DNA of 37,075 nt from Spirochaetaceae bacterium (GTDB taxonomy: Bacteria > Spirochaetota > Spirochaetia > DSM-2461), in NCBI GenBank assembly GCA_016342385.1, contig JAEINM010000002.1, positions 1-37,075 of the forward strand, written 5' to 3'. Below, in pieces: positions 8,567 to 17,500 of the stretch (the first letter of the stretch is position 1; each line of letters starts with the position of its first letter). The notes beneath the pieces are model-generated. The model saw nothing but the letters and a program-made list of their open reading frames with translations, ran no database searches and was not told the DNA's origin. A program made the translations under genes and the position numbers.

Positions 8567-9238
8567 TCAAAAATCCCCAACTTCCAATTCTTCACTTGTT
8601 TTAATGCGTCCGCAGCATTGACTAAAGAGTATACCGCTGCCGCAAAGACATAAATCATTCATAGATAATTGATGTCCCGAATGAAAATCCGTATAAATGA
8701 CTTCATTATCTTTTTCTAAATAGGATATATCTGCAACGGGAAAGATAATGTTCTGATTGCGGAAAAATTTCAGTTTTCTATCAACAGACATATGGTCAAA
8801 AATACCAGATTGCAGCAGATTCACCCAGTGTTGAGAGATAATATCCTTGATGACATCTTTTTCTACTTCAGAACAAAAGCGGCTTACCTTTTTCATTTTA
8901 ATATATTTCTCTAACTGAATACTCATAAATGCCGCTTTATCATCTTCAATGTTAAATGTATGGACCGGTTGACCATATTTATTGGAGTGTCTTTGGATCA
9001 TTTCTGTCGAATGTCCGTTGTCTTTTAATTCTCTTGCAATATGCCAACAACGAAAAGCGGAGTCAGAACGTCCTAACTTTTTTAATGTCACACCGAGATA
9101 AAAAAGTGATTTTTCCAATCCGGATTTAGAAGACACAGGACATTGTGTAACAGCTGATTCAAAACATTTTAAAGCTTCCTTCAGATTCCGATCCGATAGA
9201 TAATTTTTCCCTTTTTTAAATTCTTTTTTCCAGTACAT
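8567..9238 (-). CDS. TPR-repeat protein with C-terminal SEC-C-type zinc motif
   Basis: Role not known. The first ~70 residues form TPR-like helices (NLKEALKCFESAVTQCP, then KSLFYLGVTLKKLGRSDSAF). A middle helical region of ~100 residues is not recognised. Near the end CLCGSGILFSQCCG matches the SEC-C signature (C-x-C-x-S-G ... C-C), a short zinc-binding module best known from the SecA C-terminus and from proteins thought to bind ribosomes or nascent chains. The gene is cytoplasmic by sequence, has no signal peptide, and lies upstream of the sigma-factor gene on the same strand. A weak GGAG lies about 13 bases before the start. A role in protein quality control or in tethering to the ribosome is inference only. 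Confidence 0.8.
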   Translation of the reverse strand: MYWKKEFKKGKNYLSDRNLKEALKCFESAVTQCPVSSKSGLEKSLFYLGVTLKKLGRSDSAFRCWHIARELKDNGHSTEMIQRHSNKYGQPVHTFNIEDDKAAFMSIQLEKYIKMKKVSRFCSEVEKDVIKDIISQHWVNLLQSGIFDHMSVDRKLKFFRNQNIIFPVADISYLEKDNEVIYTDFHSGHQLSMNDLCLCGSGILFSQCCGRIKTSEELEVGDF

Positions 9239-9304
9239 AGTAATAAATAGTCTCCGCCATTAACTTACTAATTTTCAATAAAAAGGGCAAATTTTCTTTT
9301 TATC

Positions 9305-9334
9305 TTGACCTTTGAATATTGAAAGTTTTATATT
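9305..9334 (+). promoter_or_regulatory. Predicted sigma-70 promoter of groS
   Basis: TTGACC (9305-9310) is followed after 17-18 bases by TTATAT/TATATT (9328-9334), about 40 bases before the groS start. No CIRCE element (TTAGCACTC-N9-GAGTGCTAA) is present, so HrcA control of the usual type is not supported. Confidence 0.65.
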
Positions 9335-9372
9335 GTCTAAAGATACTTTTAATTAGTAAAGAGGTTTGAATA

Positions 9373-9639
9373 ATGACAGTTAAGCCATTAGGTGATCGTG
9401 TTCTTATTAAAATGAAAGAAGTTGAAACGAAAACAGCTTCCGGTCTGTATATTCCACAGACTGCACAGGAAAAAACGACAACAGGAACAGTAGTTGCAGT
9501 TGGCGATGATAAAGAAGTTATTACAGTAAAAGTCGGGCAGGATGTTATGTATGACAAATATGCCGGTACTGCAATTACAATCGATAACGTTGATCATCTT
9601 ATTGTTTCAATGGGTGATCTAATTGCTATTGTTGAATAA
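9373..9639 (+). CDS. groS: Co-chaperonin GroES
   Basis: Heptameric lid of the GroEL folding chamber in the cytoplasm. The 88-residue product is full length. It begins [12 protein letters not shown] and carries the mobile-loop region ([15 protein letters not shown]) that contacts GroEL, then the conserved [23 protein letters not shown] and a C-terminal DLIAIVE. AGAGG precedes the ATG by eight bases. Unlike the common arrangement, no groEL follows: the gene ends in a strong terminator and the next gene is on the other strand. groEL must therefore lie elsewhere in the genome. Confidence 0.97.
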   Translation: MTVKPLGDRVLIKMKEVETKTASGLYIPQTAQEKTTTGTVVAVGDDKEVITVKVGQDVMYDKYAGTAITIDNVDHLIVSMGDLIAIVE

Positions 9640-9659
9640 TTAGAACGTTACAATCTGTA

Positions 9660-9691
9660 TAAAAAAAGGCTGCACCCGCAGCCTTTTTTTT
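9660..9691. terminator. Bidirectional intrinsic terminator
   Basis: Stem GGCTGC (9668-9673), loop ACCC, stem GCAGCC (9678-9683), with an A run before and a T run after. It can terminate groS on the plus strand and the convergent operon ending at 9699 on the minus strand. Confidence 0.93.
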
Positions 9692-9698
9692 ATTCTTT

Positions 9699-10109
9699 TT
9701 ACAGAAACCCGCCTTTTATCAGATCTCCCAGCATATGAACCACAGATCCTGTCTGTTCTGTCTTTTCTGAAAGCTTTCCCCCTGAATATCTGAAATAGAG
9801 AAGCAGCCCTTTTCCATTGGGAGATATAATCATATGATGTATCTCCAAATGAGGATACAGTTCAGCCAGTGAACAGATCTCAGATTCTGGGGAAAACCCT
9901 TCAGTTAAAAACAAATACACAAGGGAATGATCGTCCTTTTTTTTCCAACTGGCATCCGCTGCTGCAAAATCTAAGTTTTTATCCATTTGGGACAAATGGA
10001 AAACAGATCTAAGACTTTTTATCTGTTTTCTGAACTTTTCAGATTTTTTATCATCGGAAAATCCCTTTATTTCTATTTGATTAACAACAGTTCCTTCCAA
10101 GTAGATCAT
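9699..10109 (-). CDS. Hypothetical 136-residue protein, coupled to the DHOD-like gene
   Basis: Not recognised. The product is soluble, with no signal peptide or membrane helix. Visible features are a charged N-terminal half (DDKKSEKFRKQIKSLRS), a likely alpha/beta core (HSLVYLFLTEGF, LEIHHMIISPNGKGLLLYFRY) and a short helical tail. The ATG overlaps the stop of the dihydroorotate dehydrogenase-like gene by four bases (ATGA), so translation is probably coupled and the two products likely act together. It is the last gene before the bidirectional terminator. Confidence 0.75.
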   Translation of the reverse strand: MIYLEGTVVNQIEIKGFSDDKKSEKFRKQIKSLRSVFHLSQMDKNLDFAAADASWKKKDDHSLVYLFLTEGFSPESEICSLAELYPHLEIHHMIISPNGKGLLLYFRYSGGKLSEKTEQTGSVVHMLGDLIKGGFL

Positions 10110-11092
10110 CCTTCATCGCGGATTGATTTCAGATATTGAAGTCTTTCATAGAATTCTTCTTTTACATCGGTATTGGATTCCATAGAGCCCTGAAAATCGG
10201 ATATAGCATCATATCCTTTGCTCTCCATCCATTTCTCTATACTAGTGAGCATTTCACTGATATAAGATAATCCCTTTTTATAGAGAACTGAACACAACTG
10301 AACTGTATTGGCACCGGCCATAAGTATTTTTACGGCTTCTTCCCAGTTGTGAATACCAGTTGTTGCTGATATTTCACAGTCTTCAAGTTGTGACGCTATA
10401 ATTGCTGTCCATCTCAATAAAGGGGGGAATTCTGCTTCTGTAGAATATCTTGAACCGGTTTTCATCTGCATTGTATCGATATCAATATCAGGATTGTAAA
10501 ATCTGTTAAACATTACGATACTATCAGCACCGGCATTGTGTAATCTGTAAACCATATTCGGAATGGATGTGAAATTTTGTCCGATTTTCACAGAAATAGG
10601 AATTTTTATCTTACCTTTAATCTGTTTAAATATGGCGACATATTTATCTTCAAGAATATCGGGATCTTCCCGATAGTTGTGAGCCATCAGCCCTATATTG
10701 AGTTCCAATGCATCAGCACCCATTTTTTCGACTGTTTCAGCATAATCTGTCCACCATTCTGTGGAGTAACAGTTTAATGAAGCTATTACAGGTATGGACA
10801 ATTCTTTTTTTGCCTTTTTTATTAATGCGAAGTTTTTATCTGCACTGTACAACATACCTGTTTCCTGAAGGTATGCATAAGCTTCAGGGTGGAGCATATC
10901 ATCAAAATTCTGCCCCATTTTTTTTACTTCCGATGTCATATCCTCTTCAAAAAGAGATTTTAATACTACAGCTGAAGCACCGGCTTTTTCCGCTTTTTTC
11001 AGGCTTTCAATTGTCGATGTTAATCCGGAACTGGATAATATAAGAGGATTTTTTAATTTCAATCCTAAATAGCTGGTAGATAGATCGGCCAT
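10106..11092 (-). CDS. Dihydroorotate dehydrogenase-like FMN protein
   Basis: A 328-residue TIM-barrel flavoprotein of the PyrD/dihydropyrimidine dehydrogenase superfamily. The opening LGLKLKNPLILSSSGLT and the later GADALELNIG, IPISVKIGQNF, GADSIVMFNRF and LMAGANTVQLCSVLYKKG match the beta strands and phosphate-binding end of this fold. The class 1 dihydroorotate dehydrogenase loop N-x-S-C-P-N, which carries the catalytic Cys, is here ELNIGLMAHNYR with no Cys. It may therefore not oxidise dihydroorotate, and pyrD is not assigned. Similar proteins are often annotated only as DHOD-like. AGGAG lies upstream of the ATG. It follows the helicase gene by 57 bases and overlaps the 136-residue gene. 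Confidence 0.88.
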   Translation of the reverse strand: MADLSTSYLGLKLKNPLILSSSGLTSTIESLKKAEKAGASAVVLKSLFEEDMTSEVKKMGQNFDDMLHPEAYAYLQETGMLYSADKNFALIKKAKKELSIPVIASLNCYSTEWWTDYAETVEKMGADALELNIGLMAHNYREDPDILEDKYVAIFKQIKGKIKIPISVKIGQNFTSIPNMVYRLHNAGADSIVMFNRFYNPDIDIDTMQMKTGSRYSTEAEFPPLLRWTAIIASQLEDCEISATTGIHNWEEAVKILMAGANTVQLCSVLYKKGLSYISEMLTSIEKWMESKGYDAISDFQGSMESNTDVKEEFYERLQYLKSIRDEG

Positions 11093-11149
11093 ATATGCAA
11101 GGTCTCCTTTTTTTATACAATTGCATAACTATAATACAGGGATATTCCC

Positions 11150-13591
11150 TTAGTTTCCACAAAGAAAATCTTCTATTTCCAATAAAATTGCTTCACTGTT
11201 TTTAATAGACCGGGAAGCCGGCGGCAGAGAATTAATAAAAATGGAGCCATATCTTTTTTTGACAACTCTCGAATCGAGGATCAACACTATACCCTTATCG
11301 CTCTGACGTCTCATCAGTCTGCCGAAACCCTGCTTGAATTTCATCACAGCTTCCGGCAGAGACAATTCCATAAAGGGATTTCCTCCCCTATTCTTTATGG
11401 CTTCCATCCTCGCCATAACAACGGGATCCGAAGGAACTCTAAAAGGAAGACGACAGATAATGACGAGTTTAAGTGATTCTCCGGGAGTATCAACTCCTTC
11501 CCAGAATGAATCTGTAGCGAACAAGACACTGGATACATTCTTTCTAAAATTATTGAGCAATCTCGTTCTATCATCATCACCTTGACGGTAAGCTGTTATG
11601 CCGAATTTCTGTAAGAGTGGCTGTAGATTGTTGTAAACTTTTTTCAGCATTTCATATGATGTGAATAAGAGTAATGCCCCTCCCTCTGAGAGCTCCAGTG
11701 CTTTTCCTGATATATCACATATAAACTGCACATAGAGTTCACTTTCTTCAGGCAGGGGGGCATCTGAAGGGACTGCCAGGAGGACACGATTTTCATAATC
11801 AAATGGCGAGGAAAACATCCTGTTCAACAGTCTGTCAGGATCGGTGAAATTCAGGCCGACTCTCGACTGCCAGAAATGAAAACTATTTTTTACTGTCAAA
11901 GTCGCTGAAGTACATATGACAGTTTTAAACTGCTCAAAAACGGTTTCATTCATCATGGAGGCAATATCCAAAGGTGTAATGACAAAGCGCTCAAAAAAAT
12001 CGCCGCTGCTGGTCCGCTTTTTCTCTATCCAGAATACAGATTCACCATATTCACTATAATTCCTGAATTTTTCACAGAATGAAGCCGATTCCTGCATTCT
12101 TCTTATAATAGCCTTGAATTCATAGACAAGAGAGTTTTCTTCATCATCGGGAGAAATCATTTTTAAGACATCTGTACATAATTCTGTCAGGAGCAGGAGA
12201 TTGTTCTGTAATTCCCCTATGGGTGCCAATACTCCGGACTGCAGATTCTCTCCCATATCTTCTGTAATTCTCCGATTGTAACTCTCTCCTGTAAAATCTC
12301 TTGATATACTGTCCAGAAGTTCTGCTTTCACACGGACATTGTTGATCTGCTGGGGAATATCCACAAGTGTTGAAGCGGGACCTGTTAAGGCTTCCATTCG
12401 TACAATAATTCCCAGAGCTTTGCCTCTTTTTTGTCTATAGAGGCGATTGAGTAGCTGAAAAATAGAATATTTACTTAATGATTCAGAGAAAAAGGATGTG
12501 GCGCTAGTTTCTATATTATGCGCCTCGTCAAAAATAATACGGTCATAAACGGGCAATACAGCGCCACTTTCATATCCCATTCCTGCCATTCTGAGACCCA
12601 GGTCGGCAAAAAGGAGATGGTGATTGACAACGAGTATTCCCGCAGAAGAGGCTTCTCTTCTGGCCCTCATAACAAAACAGCTTTCGAAGTGTGAACAACG
12701 CATACCGCTACATGTATCAGATTCACTGCAGACCTTTGACCAGAGAGATTCATCGGGATGGAAATTTAATTCTGTTCTACTTCCTGTTGCTGAGATTTGA
12801 GACCAGTGGTAAATAATTTTTAAGGGATCATCATCATCGAGAAACAGGCTGTTCTCATCGAGCTGCTCTTTCAACCTACTGTGACAGATATAATTCCTTC
12901 GCCCTTTGACCAGTACAGCTTTAATTTTTGAACCTGTCATTTTCTTAACCAGAGGAATATCTTTTTCGATAATCTGCTGCTGCAGATTGATTGTAGCAGT
13001 GGAGATGACTACCCTTTCCTCATTTTCATCGGCCCAAGTTAAGGCGGGGATGAGATAGGCAAAAGATTTTCCAACTCCCGTACCAGCTTCGGCGGCAATA
13101 ATCTTGTCTTCGTTAAACCCTCTGCATATGAGCTGTAGTAAATCCGTTTGAGAAGATCTATATTCATAATTGTCACTTATGGCATCGAGAGCTCCTCCCG
13201 GCATCAGTATAGAACTGAGAGATTCCTCATCAATAGAGATATTTCTTTTTCTTTTTATCGGTTCTGCAACGGCATAAAACCGCTTGAGATCGTTATCGAC
13301 AATAAAAAAACCGATTCCCTGATTTCCCAGGGAAGAGGCAACGGATAAATCAGCCTGACTCGGCTGGAGAACACCTGATGGGTGATTGTGAATTATGACA
13401 TCCCCTTTTTCCATATGGGGGAAAAGGGCCGGAACTTCCTGGTCAGTTCCCCTTGCCGCTACGGAAATGTGAGAAATCAAACCCTCTTCATCGAGTTGTC
13501 CCCACCATAAAACCTCATTAAACTCTGCTTCCTGTACATCGTTTATCATAAGAGAAAGAGCTTGCTGAGTAAATCTACCGGAAATTTCCAC
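11150..13591 (-). CDS. DinG/XPD-family Fe-S helicase with N-terminal RadC-like JAMM domain
   Basis: ATP-dependent DNA helicase of superfamily 2, 813 residues. Residues ~1-110 form a JAB/MPN domain: Glu26 and the JAMM motif H68-N-H70-P-S-G ... S78-x-x-D81 followed by GIGFFIVDN, closest in look to RadC. The helicase follows with Walker A AEAGTGVGKS (167-176), an iron-sulphur domain with Cys236, Cys294, Cys299 and Cys305 (spacing x4 and x5, as in E. coli DinG), DEAH at 355-358, and motif VI QGFGRLMRR near the end. The start is GTG with no clear ribosome-binding site, six bases after the punA stop, so it is probably coupled. DinG family members unwind R-loops and forked DNA. The JAMM domain could act as a peptidase or only as a binding module. 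I do not assign dinG because of the fusion. Confidence 0.92.
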   Translation of the reverse strand: MEISGRFTQQALSLMINDVQEAEFNEVLWWGQLDEEGLISHISVAARGTDQEVPALFPHMEKGDVIIHNHPSGVLQPSQADLSVASSLGNQGIGFFIVDNDLKRFYAVAEPIKRKRNISIDEESLSSILMPGGALDAISDNYEYRSSQTDLLQLICRGFNEDKIIAAEAGTGVGKSFAYLIPALTWADENEERVVISTATINLQQQIIEKDIPLVKKMTGSKIKAVLVKGRRNYICHSRLKEQLDENSLFLDDDDPLKIIYHWSQISATGSRTELNFHPDESLWSKVCSESDTCSGMRCSHFESCFVMRARREASSAGILVVNHHLLFADLGLRMAGMGYESGAVLPVYDRIIFDEAHNIETSATSFFSESLSKYSIFQLLNRLYRQKRGKALGIIVRMEALTGPASTLVDIPQQINNVRVKAELLDSISRDFTGESYNRRITEDMGENLQSGVLAPIGELQNNLLLLTELCTDVLKMISPDDEENSLVYEFKAIIRRMQESASFCEKFRNYSEYGESVFWIEKKRTSSGDFFERFVITPLDIASMMNETVFEQFKTVICTSATLTVKNSFHFWQSRVGLNFTDPDRLLNRMFSSPFDYENRVLLAVPSDAPLPEESELYVQFICDISGKALELSEGGALLLFTSYEMLKKVYNNLQPLLQKFGITAYRQGDDDRTRLLNNFRKNVSSVLFATDSFWEGVDTPGESLKLVIICRLPFRVPSDPVVMARMEAIKNRGGNPFMELSLPEAVMKFKQGFGRLMRRQSDKGIVLILDSRVVKKRYGSIFINSLPPASRSIKNSEAILLEIEDFLCGN

Positions 13592-13597
13592 TATATA

Positions 13598-14425
13598 TTA
13601 TTTACTGTTCAATTCCTGAACTATTCCCATAATTAATTCGACCATGTCATTCTGGACTTTTTTTCCTGTTTCAACAACCTCTTCGTGATTTAAAGGTTGA
13701 TCCAGTATGCCCGCCGCCATGTTTGTGGCACAGGAAAGGCCTATAACTTTCATCCCCAGCCAGTTGGCAACGATAACTTCCGGAACAGTTGACATACCCG
13801 CCAGATCGGCTCCGATGATTCGTGCCATTTTAATCTCTGCGGGAGATTCGTAGGAAGGACCTGTGAAGGCAGCATATACACCCTCTTTGAAGTCAGAGGG
13901 ATTAGAGAGAGTTTTTGCTGCAATCTTTTTGACAATAGTTCTCAATTCGGGAGTATAGGGATTACTCATATCGGGGAATCTGGCGCCCATCTTATCATTG
14001 TTGGGACCAATGAGGGGATTAGTTCCCATTAAGTTGATATGATCGTTCAGAAGAACAATATTGCCCGGAGAAAATGATTTATTCACTGCACCGGCAGCAT
14101 TGGTCACTATGAGGATTTCAACGCCTAAACCATGGAGCAGAGCTGTGGGAAGAACAACTTCATCCATAGTCCATCCTTCATAAAAATGGAAACGGCCGGC
14201 AAGTGTCACTGTATTTTCACCTATTTTCAGAAGACCTTTATGGCCAGCTACAGAAGGCTCCGGAAATCCTTCAATCTGACTGTATGGGATTTCAATACCA
14301 TCCAGTTTTTCAGAAATTTCCGCAAGACCGGAACCGAGAATCAATCCGATTTTAGGTTTTGCATCTGTTACTTTTCTTATGGATTTGACAGCTTTTTCCA
14401 CTCTGTCAGAAAAATCATTTCTCAT
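13598..14425 (-). CDS. punA: Purine-nucleoside phosphorylase (trimeric type)
   Basis: Cytosolic salvage enzyme splitting inosine, guanosine and deoxy forms with phosphate into base and (deoxy)ribose 1-phosphate. It is 275 residues, standard for the trimeric PNP class. Motifs in order: IGLILGSGLAEISEKL (phosphate loop), EGFPEPSVAGHKG, GRFHFYEGW, LIVTNAAGAVN, the FTGPSYESPAEIKM segment, GADLAGMSTVPEVIVAN, and CATNMAAGI with the base-contacting Asn. AGAGGTG lies eight bases before the ATG. It sits between sbcC (81 bases upstream) and the helicase gene (6 bases downstream), so it is likely in the same operon. That may let the cell recycle purine nucleosides released during DNA degradation, which is inference. 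Confidence 0.96.
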   Translation of the reverse strand: MRNDFSDRVEKAVKSIRKVTDAKPKIGLILGSGLAEISEKLDGIEIPYSQIEGFPEPSVAGHKGLLKIGENTVTLAGRFHFYEGWTMDEVVLPTALLHGLGVEILIVTNAAGAVNKSFSPGNIVLLNDHINLMGTNPLIGPNNDKMGARFPDMSNPYTPELRTIVKKIAAKTLSNPSDFKEGVYAAFTGPSYESPAEIKMARIIGADLAGMSTVPEVIVANWLGMKVIGLSCATNMAAGILDQPLNHEEVVETGKKVQNDMVELIMGIVQELNSK

Positions 14426-14506
14426 ATTTTATTCACCTCTTTTACTCTATTAAAGCAGAAATATAATCATTTGAATCTTTTTATTCAAGAATGACCCCTC
14501 TAATTG

Positions 14507-17500
14507 TCAGACAATTTCGAGAATACTGCGTCCACCGGCCAGTTTTTTAACTTTTATCTGTACTGAAATACGTTCTCTTATGGCTTCGATATGAGAAATT
14601 ATTCCAATTAATTTACCGCTGGATTGGAATGTTTCCAGAGCCGACAAGACGATTTCCAATGTATCGGGATCAAGGGTTCCAAATCCTTCATCGAGAAAGA
14701 GGGAATCAATTGTTACTTTATTCCCTACCAGTTCAGACAAACCCAATGACAGCGAGAGGCTGACGAGAAAACTCTCTCCTCCTGATAATGTGGTGGAAGG
14801 CCTGACAGTATCCGCCTGCCAGCAGTCAACAATTTCAATCTCAAGTTCTTTCTGGGAAGATCTTTCGATTCTGTATCTGTTGTTCAACTTTAGCAAGTGA
14901 TTATTCGCAAGATAGACCAGTTTTTCCAGAGTCAGACCCTGTACAAATCTTCGATATATTTTCCCATCGGCACTGCCGATAAGATTTTTTATTTTTGACC
15001 ACTTGAGGCAGTCTTTCTCCTGATTTTCAATCTGTAGGGATAAACCTTTGAGCTTTTCTCTTTTGTTGTTATCGCTCATGAGTTTTTCATCGAGTATTCC
15101 AATACCCCTTGAAGTTTCTTCTATCTCTTCTTTTAGCAATTTAAGATTACCTGATACATTCTCTAAGAATTGAATAGGGGGTTCTGATTTTTTATGCCCT
15201 TCTTCTACAGTCCTGGCATTGTGATATGCTTCCTCAGCACGTATTCTCTTTTCCTTAACACTTTCCAGTTGATCTCTTACCCTTATCATATCCTCTTCAA
15301 TGTCTTCTTTTTCAAAGTCTGACAGGTCAAGTTTTTCTCTTGACAGTATTGTTTTTAACTGAGAATCCAGGTCTGTTAACTGGTTAGTCATCTCGGGCAG
15401 TTCTTTGAGGTAATTTTCACAATTTCCCTTAATCAGAGATAGTTTTTCTCTCGTTTCCCCTATTTCTATCTTGGTATTTTCCAGCTCTTTTTCGCTACCC
15501 TCTTTAAGATTTCTGATTTTTTTTCTGATGGATTCAAGTGATTCCGTTCCGGATATTGTCTCTATTTCTGATTTTAGTCTGAGAATTTTAGAATTCATTA
15601 GTGCATTCTCATCGATTAATTGTTTCTGCTGCCGGGATAATTGGATCGTCTGAGCAGAGAAATTTTTCAAATTATTCTGAGTTTCGGATAAGTGCATCCG
15701 GATCTGAATGAGTTCATCACTTTTTGAGACATAAGCATCGCGGTAACTTTTAAGTAAACCTACCAGATTAGTCGTATCGGCGGTTAATTTAAGAGGTTGT
15801 ACTAGAGGATTGATAGAATCTTTCAGACATATCATTTCATTTTGCAGATCCAAGGTGTGAATACTTTTTTCATATTTTTTGTCTAAATGCTCACATGTCT
15901 CTTTCAGTATGCGCTCTTCATCTAATAAGCTGTTGTATTCATATTCCCAATTATTGTATTGAGCAATTTCACTTTCATTGAAGGAGTATATTTCATTAGC
16001 TGCATCTCGATGGGAAGGATGAAGATCGGGGAAAAAAGGTTTTTTATTTTCCGCCCATTCCTGTTCGAGCATTTCCTGCTTGACAGCTTGTTCCCGGAGG
16101 TCTTTTTCATTTATGCCTAACTGCTCATTGAGAACGTCTTTTCCCGATTCCAGTTTTTGAATTTCATTGCGAATCCTTTCCAGAATAATTTCATAATCTC
16201 TAGTGTCATCGCTTTCTGAAAAGGATGGCAGATCATGAACAGTGGCTCTGCATACTGGGCAAATATCTCCTTCAGAGAGATCTTTTCTAATAATTTGGGC
16301 ATGATTTACCATAGATTGTATCTTCTGTTCATCTTTGGCTAGGGAAAGTTCGTTTTTCTTTTTGTCCAGCTGAACAAGAGTTTTATTGAGAGCTGCTTCG
16401 CATTTCTTTTTGTTTTCCAGTAGATTTTTTTTATTTTCTATTCCTTTATTGTAACTTTTTCCAATGGGGCTTAATTTGAGTAGTATTTCTTTCTTTTTGT
16501 CTAATTCTTCTCTATTGGACGGTTTTTCATCTTTTACTTTTCTAATTTTAAAGGACAGAGATTTTAAAGCCTGTTTTTCCTTATCCAGACGAATCTTTAA
16601 CCGCTCTATATTCTGGATTGTCCCTTTTTTGAAAGAAGAAAGCTCACTCAAAAGTGACAGATAACGCGGTATCTTTTCTTTTACAAGAGGAAGGAAATCC
16701 ATTATTTCACCATATCCGGGATGAGATTCCAAATATTCCCTAAGAGCCATCTCTTTTTTGTTCAGAGTGGTTAGAAGCACTTCACAACTGTGAATGTTTT
16801 CCTCATTTTCCCGCATCTGATTTTTCAGATCTGCCATTCTTTCATTACTTTTTGAAAGAGTTTCTCTTTCAGATTCAGATCTCTGCTGAAGAATCTGGAT
16901 TTGTTCGATATTGTTCTGCAGTTCTATTATTGTTCTGCTGTTCTCAGATAGTGATTCTTTTTTATTTTCCAGGTCAACATATAGTTTCTCCAGTGTAATA
17001 TTGAGAGAGTTCTCCTGATTCTCAGAATCAATAAGTTCATTCTTTTTTCTGGATATTTCTTTACGGAGAGAAATATAGGATTTATATACAGGAAGATTAT
17101 TCACTATTCGTAATTTTTTTTCATATTCAGCTTTTAAGGGTTCCACTTCATTTTCAATTTTCTGAACCCTTTCCAGTTCATACTTTGCTCCGTCAACCCT
17201 ATTTTTTAATATGACATCCTGTTCCAGCCATTTCTGACTTTCCGAATAGGTAGTTATTTTATTTCTGATCTCTTCTCTTTTGTTATGAAGCGTATCCAGC
17301 GCGACAGTATACTCATTGCGCAGAGATACGTTTAGAATTTCCGTATCTCCCAGTTTTTCTTTTAATCTATCCAGTTTTTCATCTTCAATTTTAGAACGGT
17401 TAAAGGCTTCGATACTAATTCTTGTATAAATTTCACTACCGGTCATTTTTTCAAGAAGATCGGCTCTTTCGTTAACGCCAGCAATTAAGAAAGAAGCGAA

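Noticed and set aside
9305-9372. CIRCE heat-shock operator upstream of groS
   Set aside because: No TTAGCACTC/GAGTGCTAA arms are present.
10106-11092. Naming the flavoprotein pyrD
   Set aside because: Catalytic N-x-S-C-P-N loop is missing, so dihydroorotate oxidation is not supported.
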